Positions 17,872 through 27,234 of a stretch of DNA of 39,585 bases are shown here, in pieces; position 1 is the stretch's first letter; the number at the start of each line of letters is the position of its first letter. The DNA is taken from the NCBI GenBank assembly GCA_021828475.1, contig JAJZIY010000028.1, forward strand, positions 1-39,585, read 5' to 3'. Under the pieces are notes generated by a model that searched no databases, had not been told where the DNA came from, and saw nothing but the letters and a program-made list of their open reading frames with translations. The position numbers were made by a program, and so were the translations under genes. The stretch is from Actinomycetes bacterium. GTDB taxonomy: Bacteria; Actinomycetota; Acidimicrobiia; Acidimicrobiales; Palsa-688.

Positions 17872-19365
17872 ATGGACTGGTTGTTCAAAGCCGGCGGGGG
17901 CTCGAACGGGGCTGCCGGTGCGCGGGTGGTCGCCGAGCACGTGCGCCGCCGCTGCACCGACCGGGCCCTGGCCGAGCAGGCCGGCCTCCTCGTCCAGAGC
18001 TCCGTGGCCTCGGTGGCGGCTGGCCCTGGCACCGTCTGGGCGCGCCTGGACTGGGAGCACGCCCAGCCGGTCCTGACGCTGCGCCACGTCCCAAGAGACC
18101 TCCAGCCGTCGGGTGCCGCGCTCACCTCCGACGGCGTATGGCCCGTCGACGAGGATGCCGGCCGCCTCGAGCATCTCTTCGCGGCCGGCCCCGCCCTCGA
18201 GCTGGAGCTGCCCGTCGGCAGGTCACCCGAGCTCGAAGTGGCGCTGCCTCCGGTGAGCTCGCCGACGGGGATGAGAGGCGACGGCCTCATGGGCAACGTC
18301 GCCGCCGTGCTGCTGGGCCAGGGGGAAGCCGGGGCCACCATGGTGGAGGCGGCAGCCGCTGCCGGAGCCGGGGCCTCGGGCGCCGCCCTGAGCGCCTACG
18401 TCCGTGCCCACGGGGCCTCCCCGTCGAGCCCCGCAGAGGTGGCGCAAGCCTTCACCGAGTTCTACAACGCGGCGGGCGCCGACTTCTTCGTCACCTCGGC
18501 CGGTCCCGGCCGAGCCGTGCTGTCCAACCGCACCTGCCCCTTCGGGCCGGCTGCCGCCGGCCACAGCAGCCTGTGCCGGGTCACGGCTTCGCTGCTCGGT
18601 GCACTGGCGGCGCGTGTCAACGGCTCCGCCGACGTCGTGCTCGACGAGACCCTCGCAGGCGGCGACGCCCGCTGCCGGACGATCGTCGACTTCCGCCAGT
18701 CCGGGTCGCGCTGGGCCCAGGCCTACACGTGGCCCCCGGGGCAGACGCAGACGACCAAAGCGTTGGCACTCACGCGGGGCTTCCGTATCGCTCTGTCGCT
18801 GCAGCTGCCCCGGGACAGGCTCTCGGTGAGCGTGCTGCGCCACCTGGTGACAGACGTCCTCGCCGAGGTGGGCGTGCTCGACGAGGACCGTGGCGACGTC
18901 GAGGTGGCGGTCACCGAGGCGGCCACCAACGTCATCGAGCACTCCGGGGCTGGCGACGCCTACGAGGTGAACGTCACCATCGGTCCCGCCCTGGCCGAGC
19001 TCCGCGTCGTGGACGTCGGCCGGGGGTTCGACCACGTGCTGCTCTCGGACAACGTCGCGGGGCCCCAGGACGAGCGGGGCCGGGGCTTGACGCTCATGCA
19101 CGCGCTCGTCGACCAGGTGAGGTTGATCTCGGAGCCCGAGAGGGGGACGATCGTCCACCTGGTGAAGAGGCTGCGTTTCGACGACAGCGCGCCGGGCCGC
19201 AGGCTGATGCGCGCCGCGCTCGCCGCCGAAGCCCCCGGGGCCGTCGACGCTCCGGTGGCACTCCGGCCGGCCGGGGGTACGAGGACCGGAGGCGGCGGCC
19301 AATGCCTGAGGGGTGGGGAGAACCACGTCACCGGGTCGCCGACCAGCATGGACAGAGGTTCGTGA
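17872..19365 (+). CDS. RsbW-like anti-sigma ATPase with N-terminal sensory region
   Basis: This 497-residue protein probably controls a sigma factor or anti-anti-sigma factor by partner switching. Residues about 318-435 form a GHKL/HATPase_c_2 domain with the N-box Glu349/Asn353 (TEAATNVIEHS), G1 DVGRGF at 381-386 and G2 GRGL at 403-406. Residues about 185-275 resemble the methanogen-output (MetOD1) domain, with Cys222, Cys235 and Cys268 in the typical C...LC...GDxxC arrangement. The N-terminal 180 residues are unassigned. The ATG has AGGAGG ten bases upstream. The stop overlaps the GTG of the phosphatase gene (GTGA), indicating coupling. The cysteines could bind a metal or sense redox state (inference). 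Confidence 0.8.
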   Translation: MDWLFKAGGGSNGAAGARVVAEHVRRRCTDRALAEQAGLLVQSSVASVAAGPGTVWARLDWEHAQPVLTLRHVPRDLQPSGAALTSDGVWPVDEDAGRLEHLFAAGPALELELPVGRSPELEVALPPVSSPTGMRGDGLMGNVAAVLLGQGEAGATMVEAAAAAGAGASGAALSAYVRAHGASPSSPAEVAQAFTEFYNAAGADFFVTSAGPGRAVLSNRTCPFGPAAAGHSSLCRVTASLLGALAARVNGSADVVLDETLAGGDARCRTIVDFRQSGSRWAQAYTWPPGQTQTTKALALTRGFRIALSLQLPRDRLSVSVLRHLVTDVLAEVGVLDEDRGDVEVAVTEAATNVIEHSGAGDAYEVNVTIGPALAELRVVDVGRGFDHVLLSDNVAGPQDERGRGLTLMHALVDQVRLISEPERGTIVHLVKRLRFDDSAPGRRLMRAALAAEAPGAVDAPVALRPAGGTRTGGGGQCLRGGENHVTGSPTSMDRGS

Positions 19366-22142
19366 CGGGTATAGCACCTTTGGGCCGGGTGACGGTAGCC
19401 TTACCTCGATCCGTGCCCGATATGCCCGCTCCGTCCGAACTGGCCCTGCGAAAAGGTCTCGAGGCTGTGCCCTGCGCCCGCAGGTTCGTGCGCGGCCTCA
19501 CAGCGGACGGCCCCGACCGCTACGAGCTCGAACTGGTGGTGACCGAGCTCGTCACAAACGCGGTCCTCTACGGCGAGCCCCCGATGTCGCTGCGGGTGGT
19601 ACCGGACGTCGGCCGTACCCGGGTCGAGGTGGCCGACACCGGCCGTACCATGCCCCAGACGGCGCTGCCAAGGACGGACTCCATGACGGGCCGGGGCCTC
19701 GGCCTGGTGGCCACGCTGGCTGAGCGCTGGGGCGTGCGCCGGACCAAGCACGGCAAGGCCGTCTGGGCCGAGCTGGCGCACGGCCCTGCCAACCGGCCCG
19801 CCGGGGCGACTGCCGACGACGACGTCAACGCCCTGCTCGACTTGTGGGGCGGCGAGCCCGAGCCGGGCGCGGAGCCGCTGTGGACAGTCCGTCTCGGAGC
19901 CGTGCCGACGGACCTGCTGGTCGACGCCAAGGCCCACATCGACAACGTCGTGCGCGAGCTCACGCTGGCCCGGGAGGACGGCCGTTTTGCCGGTGCCGCG
20001 GCGACGGTGGCCGTGGCGAAGCTCATCGACACCGTCACAAACAGCTTCGCCGAGGCCCGTGCGGAGATAAAGCGCCAGGCTGTGGCCGCCGCCAGGCGGG
20101 GCGATGCCGAGACGGACCTGGTGCTGCACCTGCCTGCGTCGACAGCCGACGCAGCCGAGGCCTACATGGCGGCGCTGGACGACACCGACCTCCACGCCCG
20201 GGCGGCGCGCCTGCTCACCCTTGCCACGCCCCCGGCGCACAGGGTCTTCCGGCACTGGTACCTCACCGCCCTCGTCGAACAACTCCGGGCACAGGCGGCT
20301 GGCCTCCCCGCCCCGCTCCCCCGCAGCTTCGCACAGGCCCTCGCCGAGGAGGTGTCCTCCCTTGCCCACTTGCGCGACGCCTGGGACCGGCTGCAGCTGC
20401 TGGAGAAGGTCACCGGCGAGCTCACCGGCGCATCGACCGTTGAGGAGATAGGGCGCGCCGTATCCCACAACGCCGTCGAGATGCTGGGGGCCCTGGTCGT
20501 GTGGGTCTACGTGCTGGGCGACGACGGCATGCTGCGGGTCATGAGCGCCCACGGAGGCTCGCCTGAGCTGTGCGACCGGCTCGACACGTTCTCACTGGAG
20601 GAGGACTACCCGGCATGCGCGGTGGTACGCAGCCGCAAGGCGATGGTGCTGCGCAACCGGACCGAGATCGATTCCACCCTCCCGCCGCTGGCCGACGCCT
20701 ACCCTGTCGAGCGTGCCCTGCACCTGGTGCCTCTCACCGTGGGCGCAAGGGCGGTCGGCTGCCTGGCGCTCGCCTTCCCGGGAGGCAGCGAGCTGGAGGA
20801 GGCGGGCGAGCAGTCTTTCCTCGCCGCTCTGGCGGACGCAGTTGCGCAGGCCCTCCAGCGGGCAACGGCCATGGAGAAGCTCGCCGCCGCCAACGAGCGC
20901 CTGAGCTTCCTGGCCGATGCATCCGTGGCGCTCGCCGCCAGCCTCGACTTCCAGGCCACCGCCGACGCCGTGGCCAACCTCATGGTCCCCCGACTGGCGG
21001 ACATGTGCGTGCTCAGCGTCATCGAGGGCGACCAGCTCGTCCCTGTCGCTCTGCGCCACGCCGATCCTGACCAGGAGCAGTGGGCCCTCGACATGAGCCG
21101 CCGCTTCCCCACCCGGGTCGGCAAGCCCGTCGGCCCGGCGCAGGCCGTCCGCACCGGGGCGAGCCAGCTGGTCGCCGAGGTGGCGCCGGAGCTGCTCGAG
21201 CAAGCTGCTGCCGACGACGGGCACCTGGCAGCGCTGCAGGGGGTCGGGATGAAGAGCGGCCTGGTCGTGCCCCTCGTCGGGCGCGCGGGTGCCATAGGGG
21301 CGATGACACTCGTTCACACCAACTCGGGTCGTCGCTACCGCGCCACCGACCTGGCGTTCGTAGAGGAGGTCGCCCGGCGCGCCTCGCTGGCCCTCGAAAC
21401 AGCCAGGGCTTTCGAGGTCCAGTCCGAGCGCCTCGCCAACGTCACCAGCATCGCCCAGGTCGCCCAGCACGCCATCCTCGCCCCACCTCCGGCCCGCCTC
21501 GGCCCCGTCCGCCTCAGCGCCCGCTACTCCAGCGCAACGGCGGAAGCCCAGGTCGGTGGCGACCTCTACGAGGTGGTCGAGCGGGCCGGGTCCGCCCGTT
21601 TGCTCATAGGCGACGTCCGGGGCAAGGGCCTAGCCGCGGTGCGCACCGCCACGGTGGTGCTCGGGGAGTTCCGCGCGGCCGCTGCCGACGTGGACGACCT
21701 GCCGGCGGTTGCCGCCCAGATCGACCGCCGCCTTCGCAGCTACATCGAAGCGGAGGACTTCGTCACCGCCCTGATCGCCGAGATCGGGCCCGACGGAAGC
21801 TACCGGGTCGTCTGTTGCGGTCACCCACCGGCCCTCTTGGCGCATGCGGGCAGCCTCTGCGCTATCGAAGTCGACCCGGGAGTCCCTCTCGGCCTGGGCT
21901 CGCTGCCCAGGACCTCGTCCGGGCACCTGGCCCCCGGCGACCGGCTCCTGCTCTACACCGACGGGGTGATCGAGGCGCGAGACGTGCAGGGCCGGTTCGT
22001 GCCCCTGGACGACGTGGCCCAGCCGGTCGCCCTGGCACCGTTCGACCACGCGCTCGACGGGGTACTGGCCGCCCTGCGCAGCGCCGCTGGCCCGCAGCTG
22101 GGCGACGACCTGGCCCTCCTGCTGGCCGAGTACACCGGCTGA
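19362..22142 (+). CDS. ATPase-GAF-GAF-SpoIIE phosphatase (RsbU-like)
   Basis: This is a 926-residue multidomain signalling protein. A GHKL ATPase domain (about 10-140; ELVVTELVTNAVLYG, VADTGRTM, GRGLGLVATLAERWG) is followed by a helical linker (about 160-340). Two GAF-type sensor domains (about 355-510 and 525-685) lead to a C-terminal SpoIIE/PP2C phosphatase. The metal-binding acidic residues appear intact: GGD at 732-734, GDVRGKG with Asp751, TDG with Asp867 and GDD with Asp915-916. SpoIIE phosphatases dephosphorylate STAS anti-anti-sigma factors, whereas GHKL domains of this class phosphorylate them, so one chain may carry both opposing activities. The GTG start overlaps the upstream stop. 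No STAS partner is in the window. Confidence 0.85.
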   Translation: MTGIAPLGRVTVALPRSVPDMPAPSELALRKGLEAVPCARRFVRGLTADGPDRYELELVVTELVTNAVLYGEPPMSLRVVPDVGRTRVEVADTGRTMPQTALPRTDSMTGRGLGLVATLAERWGVRRTKHGKAVWAELAHGPANRPAGATADDDVNALLDLWGGEPEPGAEPLWTVRLGAVPTDLLVDAKAHIDNVVRELTLAREDGRFAGAAATVAVAKLIDTVTNSFAEARAEIKRQAVAAARRGDAETDLVLHLPASTADAAEAYMAALDDTDLHARAARLLTLATPPAHRVFRHWYLTALVEQLRAQAAGLPAPLPRSFAQALAEEVSSLAHLRDAWDRLQLLEKVTGELTGASTVEEIGRAVSHNAVEMLGALVVWVYVLGDDGMLRVMSAHGGSPELCDRLDTFSLEEDYPACAVVRSRKAMVLRNRTEIDSTLPPLADAYPVERALHLVPLTVGARAVGCLALAFPGGSELEEAGEQSFLAALADAVAQALQRATAMEKLAAANERLSFLADASVALAASLDFQATADAVANLMVPRLADMCVLSVIEGDQLVPVALRHADPDQEQWALDMSRRFPTRVGKPVGPAQAVRTGASQLVAEVAPELLEQAAADDGHLAALQGVGMKSGLVVPLVGRAGAIGAMTLVHTNSGRRYRATDLAFVEEVARRASLALETARAFEVQSERLANVTSIAQVAQHAILAPPPARLGPVRLSARYSSATAEAQVGGDLYEVVERAGSARLLIGDVRGKGLAAVRTATVVLGEFRAAAADVDDLPAVAAQIDRRLRSYIEAEDFVTALIAEIGPDGSYRVVCCGHPPALLAHAGSLCAIEVDPGVPLGLGSLPRTSSGHLAPGDRLLLYTDGVIEARDVQGRFVPLDDVAQPVALAPFDHALDGVLAALRSAAGPQLGDDLALLLAEYTG

Positions 22143-22150
22143 GCTTAGGC

Positions 22151-22885
22151 TCACGCCTCCGAACAGCCCCGCACGGCCACCAGGGCCACGAGCGGCGTGT
22201 CGGTGATGAGGACGTCCACGCCAGCCCCCACCAGGCGCTCCATGTGCGCCGGTTCGTCGACGGTCCACGCGACGACGTACAGCCCATGGTCGTGCACAGC
22301 GGCCACCTCCGCCGGTCCCAGCACCTCATAGGGGACGTGGAGCGCCCAGTAGCCGGCTGCAGCGGCCGCGGCCCACTCTCCGGCCACAGCGGCCTCGACG
22401 AGCAACCCCACACGCAGGGCCGGGACGGCCCCCAGCGCAGCGCCAGCTGCGTCTGCCGAGAACGACGACAGTACGAGGCGGTTGAGCGGGAGCGGGCCGC
22501 CCGCTAAGGCCAGGGAGCCGGCCAGCTCCTCGCCCAGCGCCGCCGCCTCAGCCGGCGTGGCCTCCGGGGGGACCTTGAGCTCGACGTTGACGGTCCCGAC
22601 CGAGCACGCAGACAGGGCGTCGCCCAAGGAGGGGATGCCGGCCGGCACCTCAGAGCGCGCCAGGGCGTCCAAGGGGCCGGCGACCGAGTTGCGGTCGTGG
22701 TGGACCACCCATTGCCCGTCAAGGGTCCGCCAAACGTCGAGCTCGATACCGTCGGCTCCCGTTGCAGAGGCCGCCTGGAAGGCGGCCACGGTGTTCTCCT
22801 GGAAACCGTCTGCCGGTCCCACCCTGCCACGGTGGGACCAGACGGCGGGCCGGGCAGGGCGGGCTGCGGGCAGAGAGGGGGCCAT
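22151..22885 (-). CDS. Glycerophosphodiester phosphodiesterase
   Basis: This 244-residue GDPD-family enzyme hydrolyses glycerophosphodiesters to glycerol-3-phosphate and an alcohol. The catalytic signature is present: SHRG at 17-20, QENT at 29-32, GIELDVW with Glu48 and Asp50, and VHHD with His62/His63. The C-terminal WTVDE and DTPL motifs are also typical. There is no signal peptide, so it acts in the cytoplasm. The ATG at 22885 shares its A with the TGA of the upstream permease gene. As the last gene of the ugp-type operon it would process imported diesters. Confidence 0.93.
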   Translation of the reverse strand: MAPSLPAARPARPAVWSHRGRVGPADGFQENTVAAFQAASATGADGIELDVWRTLDGQWVVHHDRNSVAGPLDALARSEVPAGIPSLGDALSACSVGTVNVELKVPPEATPAEAAALGEELAGSLALAGGPLPLNRLVLSSFSADAAGAALGAVPALRVGLLVEAAVAGEWAAAAAAGYWALHVPYEVLGPAEVAAVHDHGLYVVAWTVDEPAHMERLVGAGVDVLITDTPLVALVAVRGCSEA

Positions 22886-23724
22886 CAGCTGATGCCGGCG
22901 GTGAGGCCCCGGACGAACCAGCGCTGCATGATCAGCACCACCAGCACGGGCGGCAGCAGGCCGAGGAGAGCGACGGTCATGACAAGGTTCCACTGCGGCA
23001 CGGCAAAGCTCTGCGCCGCGCTGATCATCTCCCTGATACCCATGACGACCGTGGTGTGAGTACCGGAGGTCACGAGCAGCGGCCACAGGTACTGGTTCCA
23101 TCCGTAGATGAACTCGAGTACGAACACGGCGGCCAGGCCCGGCTTGGAGAGCGGCAGTACGACGCGCCACAAGAAGCCGAGCGGCCCGATGCCGTCGAGG
23201 CGGGCGGCGTCGGCCAGCTCGAGCGGGAAGCTCCTGAAGGACTGGCGGAAGAAGAAGACTGCCGTGGCCGACGCGATGAGCGGGACTATGAGGCCCGAGA
23301 ACGAGTTGAGCATGCCGAGCTGGGTCGTGACCTGGTAGGTGGGAAAGAACCTGACTTCGACCGGGAGCATGAGGGTGGCCAACACCAGCCAGAAGGCTAC
23401 GAGGCGGCCCCTGAAGCGGAAGAACACCACGGCGTAGGCGACCGGGACCGACAGCACCAGCTTGCCGAGCGAGACCCCGAGGGCCATGACGGCCGAGTTG
23501 ACCATGAGGTTGCCGATCGCGGGCGAGTTGGTGATGCCGCGCCCGAACACCTGGGAGAGGTTGTGGCCGAGCTGGCCGCCGGGCGCAACTGGCACACCGT
23601 TGAGGAACGCCGGAGCCGAACGGGTCGCCGCCACGACCGCCAGGTAGAGCGGTAGGGCGAAGAGGACTGCGAACAGCGCCAGTACTGCATGGCGAGCCAC
23701 CTGCGCGCCCAGGTGCGGTCTCAC
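22885..23724 (-). CDS. ugpE: Glycerol-3-phosphate ABC importer, permease UgpE
   Basis: This 279-residue binding-protein-dependent permease has about six membrane helices and the EAA loop (ELADAARLDGIGPLGFLWRV) that docks on the ATPase. The FEYGWNQY-like region (FIYGWNQYLWPLLV) is typical of CUT1/UgpE permeases. The GTG start is fixed by the GTGA overlap with the stop of ugpA at 23721-23724. It pairs with UgpA to form the membrane channel. Confidence 0.9.
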   Translation of the reverse strand: MRPHLGAQVARHAVLALFAVLFALPLYLAVVAATRSAPAFLNGVPVAPGGQLGHNLSQVFGRGITNSPAIGNLMVNSAVMALGVSLGKLVLSVPVAYAVVFFRFRGRLVAFWLVLATLMLPVEVRFFPTYQVTTQLGMLNSFSGLIVPLIASATAVFFFRQSFRSFPLELADAARLDGIGPLGFLWRVVLPLSKPGLAAVFVLEFIYGWNQYLWPLLVTSGTHTTVVMGIREMISAAQSFAVPQWNLVMTVALLGLLPPVLVVLIMQRWFVRGLTAGIS

Positions 23725-24698
23725 CGGTAGTGAGCTCGCCGCTCGAGCAGGCGGACCTGAGCGAACAGGAACACCGCCGCGATGGCGATGAGCACCACCG
23801 TCTCCGCTCCTGCCAGGCCGGTGTCGGCATTTTGGAAACCGTCCTGGTACAGCTGGTACACCAGGGTGGTCGTGGCCCCCGCTGGCCCACCCTGGGTCAC
23901 GATGTCGATCACAGCGAAGCTGGAGAAGAAGGCGTAGAGGACGTCCATGACCGACAGCAGCAAGGTGGTCGGGGACAACAACGGCAACGTGATGAGCCAG
24001 AAAGTGCCCAGAGCGCCGGCACCGTCGATGGCCGCTGCCTCGTAGACGTGGCCAGGCACGGTTTGCAGCCCGGCGGTGAAGAACAGGAAGTTGTAGGCGG
24101 ACTGCTGCCAGACCGTGAGCGCCACGACGAGGCCCAGCGCTTGTGCGCCGTGGAGCGCGAAGTTCCAGTGGACCCCGAGCTGGGTGAGTAGACGCGCGCC
24201 CGGGCCCAGATCGGGCTGGAAGAGAAAAAGCCACAGGCTGCCCGCGATCGCACCGGGCACGGCATATGTCCAGACGAACAACGTCCGGTACACCGCCTTG
24301 CCCCGCCGCAGGTGCTCGACCTCTACTGCGAGGAACAGCCCTATGGCCATTGAAGCGACGGTGGTGGAGGCGGCGAACACCACCGTGACCTCCAGCGCCT
24401 GGAGGTAGTTGCCGTTGGCGACGGCGTCCACGAAGTTGGACAGCCCGCTGAAGCGTGTACCGAGGCCGAAGGCGTTGCTGCGCTCGAAGGCCTCCACGAA
24501 CGTGCGCACGGTGGGCCACACGAAGAACACGCCGACCACCACCAGTTCGGGCAGCACGAGCAGGTACGGCAGGAAGCGGTGGTCGAATATCGCGGGGCCG
24601 GCGCCCCCAGCCGGCCGCCTTCGGCGCTTGGCCGCGAGGCCCTCGGGGGCGGCCGGCACTGCCGAAGGCGTCTGCCGGGCGAGGACGCTAACCCCCAT
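23721..24698 (-). CDS. ugpA: Glycerol-3-phosphate ABC importer, permease UgpA
   Basis: This 325-residue permease has a cytoplasmic basic N-terminus (about 35 residues), six predicted helices and the EAA loop (YEAAAIDGAGALGTFWLITL). QQSAYNFLFFTAGLQTVP and FFSSFAVIDIVTQGGP are typical of UgpA/CUT1 proteins. The ATG overlaps the ugpB stop by 11 bp. No ugpC ATPase gene lies in the operon, so a shared MsiK-like ATPase elsewhere is likely, as is common in actinobacteria. Confidence 0.92.
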   Translation of the reverse strand: MGVSVLARQTPSAVPAAPEGLAAKRRRRPAGGAGPAIFDHRFLPYLLVLPELVVVGVFFVWPTVRTFVEAFERSNAFGLGTRFSGLSNFVDAVANGNYLQALEVTVVFAASTTVASMAIGLFLAVEVEHLRRGKAVYRTLFVWTYAVPGAIAGSLWLFLFQPDLGPGARLLTQLGVHWNFALHGAQALGLVVALTVWQQSAYNFLFFTAGLQTVPGHVYEAAAIDGAGALGTFWLITLPLLSPTTLLLSVMDVLYAFFSSFAVIDIVTQGGPAGATTTLVYQLYQDGFQNADTGLAGAETVVLIAIAAVFLFAQVRLLERRAHYR

Positions 24699-26070
24699 AC
24701 TGTGCAGCGAACTCCGAGAGGATCTTGTCGCCCTGGGCTTGGGCGCCGGCCAGAGCCTGAGCCGCGGTCTCCTTGCCGGAGAGCACCTCCGATATGGCCG
24801 CGGCCTCCACGTCGCGGATTTCGGGCAGGTAGCCCAACCGGATGCCCCGGGTGTAGGCCTTGGGGGCCTTGTACGTCAGTTCGCGGTTCGCGACCAGGTC
24901 GCTCGGGTGGGACTTGTAGAAGTTCTCTTGGTCGAGCACCTTGACACCGGCATTGGTCACGGCCACGTAACCCGTGTGGCTGGCCCAGTAGGCCTGGGCG
25001 GGGCCGGACATGAGGAAGTGCAGGAACTCTGCGTCGCCCTGGTAGTGGGCTGAAGGTTGCCCCGAGAGCACCCAGAGCGATGCCCCGCCGACAACCGTGT
25101 TCTGAGGGGCGTTGTGGTCGCCGTTCACCGTGGGCAGGCTGGCCACCCCGAAGGGGAACTTGGCCGCCGCTGTGATCGTGGCCAGGTCGGCCGAGCTCTG
25201 CTCGTACATGGCGCAGGTGCCGCCCGAAAAGAGCGGGACAGTGGAGTTGGTGGTGCCGTTCCACAGGTACTGGTCCTTCTTGGCGAGCTGCCCGAGCATC
25301 GACCAGTGGGCCACCATCGGCGGCGTGTCGAGCATGAGCTTGACGCCCTTCGTGCCCTGGTAGCCGTTGTCCTGACTGGCGAACTGGTAGCCGTTCCACA
25401 TGTCGAACTCCTCCATGTCCGTCCACATCACGTACGCACCCGAAGAAGTGAGCGCGCAGCCCACGCCTTTGGCCGCCAATGCCTTGGCGTCCGCGTCCAA
25501 CTGGTCCCAGGTGGCGGGAGGCGCGGCGATGCCGGCTTTGGCGAGCAAGGTCTTGTTGTAGTACAGGACCGGGGTGGAGCTGTTGAAGGGCAGTGAGTCG
25601 AGCTGGTCGCCGGCCGTCTCGTAATAGCTGGCGGCGCCACCGATGAAGTCCGAGGTAGCGAAGGGCAGGTGGTACTGCGCCATGAGGGAGTGCACGGGCT
25701 GGTAGACGCCGTTGGCGTCCATGATCGTCGCCGTACCGGCATCGAAAATCTGGGCGATGTCAGGTGCGTTGTGCGCCCGGAAGGCGGCAATGGTGTCGGA
25801 GAGGACTGTCGGGTAGCTGCCCTTGAAGGTGGGCACCACCCTGTAGGCGTGCTGGGAGCTGTTGAACTCGTCGACCAGGTGCTGCACCGCGTCGCCGTTC
25901 GTGCCGCTCATGGCCGTCCACCAGGTGAGCGTGGTGGGGGCTGACGACGCAGAGGCGGGCGGGGAGGCCAAGTTGGCAGCCAGGGCCGCGCCGGCGAGCA
26001 CGGCGGCGGCCGCCTTCCATCGCCGGCCCGCAGTGAGAAAGTGGCGGCGTACCTGCCTTGAGTCGCGCAT
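24688..26070 (-). CDS. ugpB: Glycerol-3-phosphate-binding protein UgpB
   Basis: This 460-residue extracellular solute-binding protein belongs to the UgpB family. The mature N-terminus (TLTWWTAMSGTNGDAVQHLV), then VVPTFKGSYPTVLSDTIAAF and NAPDIAQIFDAGTATIM, match the UgpB pattern closely. The first 40 residues form a signal peptide with arginine pairs and an Ala-rich core ending near PASASSA; no lipobox cysteine is seen. The ATG at 26070 has AAGGAG four bases upstream. It is the first gene of the minus-strand operon ugpB-ugpA-ugpE-GDPD, which gathers sn-glycerol-3-phosphate and glycerophosphodiesters. A TAGAAT-like -10 on the minus strand at 26180-26185 may be its promoter, with no well-spaced -35. 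Confidence 0.94.
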   Translation of the reverse strand: MRDSRQVRRHFLTAGRRWKAAAAVLAGAALAANLASPPASASSAPTTLTWWTAMSGTNGDAVQHLVDEFNSSQHAYRVVPTFKGSYPTVLSDTIAAFRAHNAPDIAQIFDAGTATIMDANGVYQPVHSLMAQYHLPFATSDFIGGAASYYETAGDQLDSLPFNSSTPVLYYNKTLLAKAGIAAPPATWDQLDADAKALAAKGVGCALTSSGAYVMWTDMEEFDMWNGYQFASQDNGYQGTKGVKLMLDTPPMVAHWSMLGQLAKKDQYLWNGTTNSTVPLFSGGTCAMYEQSSADLATITAAAKFPFGVASLPTVNGDHNAPQNTVVGGASLWVLSGQPSAHYQGDAEFLHFLMSGPAQAYWASHTGYVAVTNAGVKVLDQENFYKSHPSDLVANRELTYKAPKAYTRGIRLGYLPEIRDVEAAAISEVLSGKETAAQALAGAQAQGDKILSEFAAQYGG

Positions 26071-26360
26071 GGGGCTCCTTCGGGTTCGGCCCTGTGGTGC
26101 GGGCGTGCCACTTGGCCCCGGCATACGAGCCGCTTGCCCAGGCTTCGGTCCGGCGCCGCTTGGCGGTGTTGTGGCAGCGATTCTAACCACCGGGCCCGAC
26201 GCGGTCGTGACATCGCGGTGTCGTCAGTGCGAAGCGGGGGTGAACATGTCCCGACGCCCGGCTGCTGGTGCCGAGGACGGGACCGGCAAGCTGACCGGCG
26301 TCGCCAACTGGCGGAGCACGCGATGCGCCGGCGTGCCGCTACCGGCGCGACCCTGGGGCG

Positions 26361-27076
26361 GTGAACGCCGCAGACGAGGTCTTCGCGAGCGAGCGACCGC
26401 GGCTGCTCGGCCTCGCCTACCGCATCCTTGCCAGCTACGCCGACGCCGAAGACGTCGTACAGGAATCCTGGATCCGCTGGCAGGGCGTCGACCACGGCAC
26501 GATCGAGCGTCCAGCCGCCTACCTCACGACCATCCTCACCCGCCTCGCCCTCGACCGGGCCCGGACGATCGCCCGGCGACGCGAGCACTACGTCGGGCCG
26601 TGGCTCCCCGAGCCGATCTCCCTCGAGCACGGGCCCGAGGACCACGCCGAGATGGCCGAGTCCCTCACGCTCGGGTTCTTGATGCTGCTCGACCGGCTGA
26701 GCCCGACCGAACGGGCCGTGTGGCTGCTCGCCGAGGTATTCGGCGAGCCCTACGCGCTCATCGCCTCGGCCACCGCCAAGAGCGAAGCGGCCTGCCGCCA
26801 GATCGCCACCAGGGCACGGCGCCGGCTGCGCGAAGCACGCCCCGCACCGCCACAACGCCTCGACCCCGGCCTCCTGCGCGCGCTCCTGGCGGCCGTCAGC
26901 GCCGGCGACCTCGCGAGGCGACCATCAACGGGGCAGCCGCGCTCGTCGTCGAGATCGACGGTGGCATGCCGCTCGTCCTCACCGGCGAGCAGCACGACGG
27001 CAGGATCAACCGCATCTACCTGCTCCTCAACGAAGACAAGCTCGGCGGCCTCTCCGCCCGTCCGGCCATCACGTGA
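26361..27076 (+). pseudogene. ECF41-like sigma factor, copy with broken regulatory domain
   Basis: Residues 1-184 are the same as in the intact copy at 33071: sigma region 2, the WLPEP linker motif at 81-85 and sigma region 4. After GDL a net loss of 151 bp relative to the intact copy removes most of the SnoaL-like C-terminal domain and shifts the frame. The sigma frame stays open to 27284 with an Arg/Ser-rich meaningless tail. The true C-terminal end (EQHDGRINRIYLLLNEDKL) is now in another frame and ends at 27076. DNA-binding parts are intact, so a deregulated sigma factor is possible, but a dead gene is more likely. Confidence 0.85.
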
Positions 27077-27122
27077 AGAGACAGCACGGAGGCGCCAGCC
27101 CGGGCCCGATAGCCCTGGTTGT

Positions 27123-27164
27123 CGAGGCTCACGTCCTCGGGGGCGAGGCTCACGTCCTCGGGGG
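27123..27164. repeat. 21-bp direct repeat pair after the left sigma copy
   Basis: Two identical 21-bp units with core cacgtcctcggggg lie at 27123-27143 and 27144-27164. The junction also forms a short hairpin (CCTCG/CGAGG). An equivalent, less perfect pair follows the right sigma copy (33984-34025), so it belongs to the duplicated unit. The function is unknown; it could be a weak termination or binding site. Confidence 0.8.
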
Positions 27165-27234
27165 TACTGCCGCGCACCGGCGGCCCAGGGTGCCTCGACA
27201 GGCCGGTGCCCACGCGCACCCTCGCGCCCCGAGC

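Larger units (their letters stand above)
26312..27206 (+). repeat. Left copy of a long direct repeat
   Basis: This is homologous to 33022-34073. The first 602 bp (26312-26913) match 33022-33623 with only two differences that I can find (26429 and 26814 by my count), at a constant offset of 6710. A net 151-bp deletion follows, and then a tail with about 8-9 percent mismatches and a more diverged flank. It begins inside the last codons of the FAD oxidoreductase (the AEHAMRRRAATGATLGR tail at 26313-26364) and covers the sigma gene and the paired 21-bp repeats. Confidence 0.9.

Noticed and set aside
17805..19361. 519-residue N-terminal extension of the SpoIIE-type phosphatase
   Set aside because: It is Arg/Pro-rich and overlaps the RsbW-like gene in another frame. 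The GTG at 19362 overlaps the upstream stop and starts the ATPase domain.
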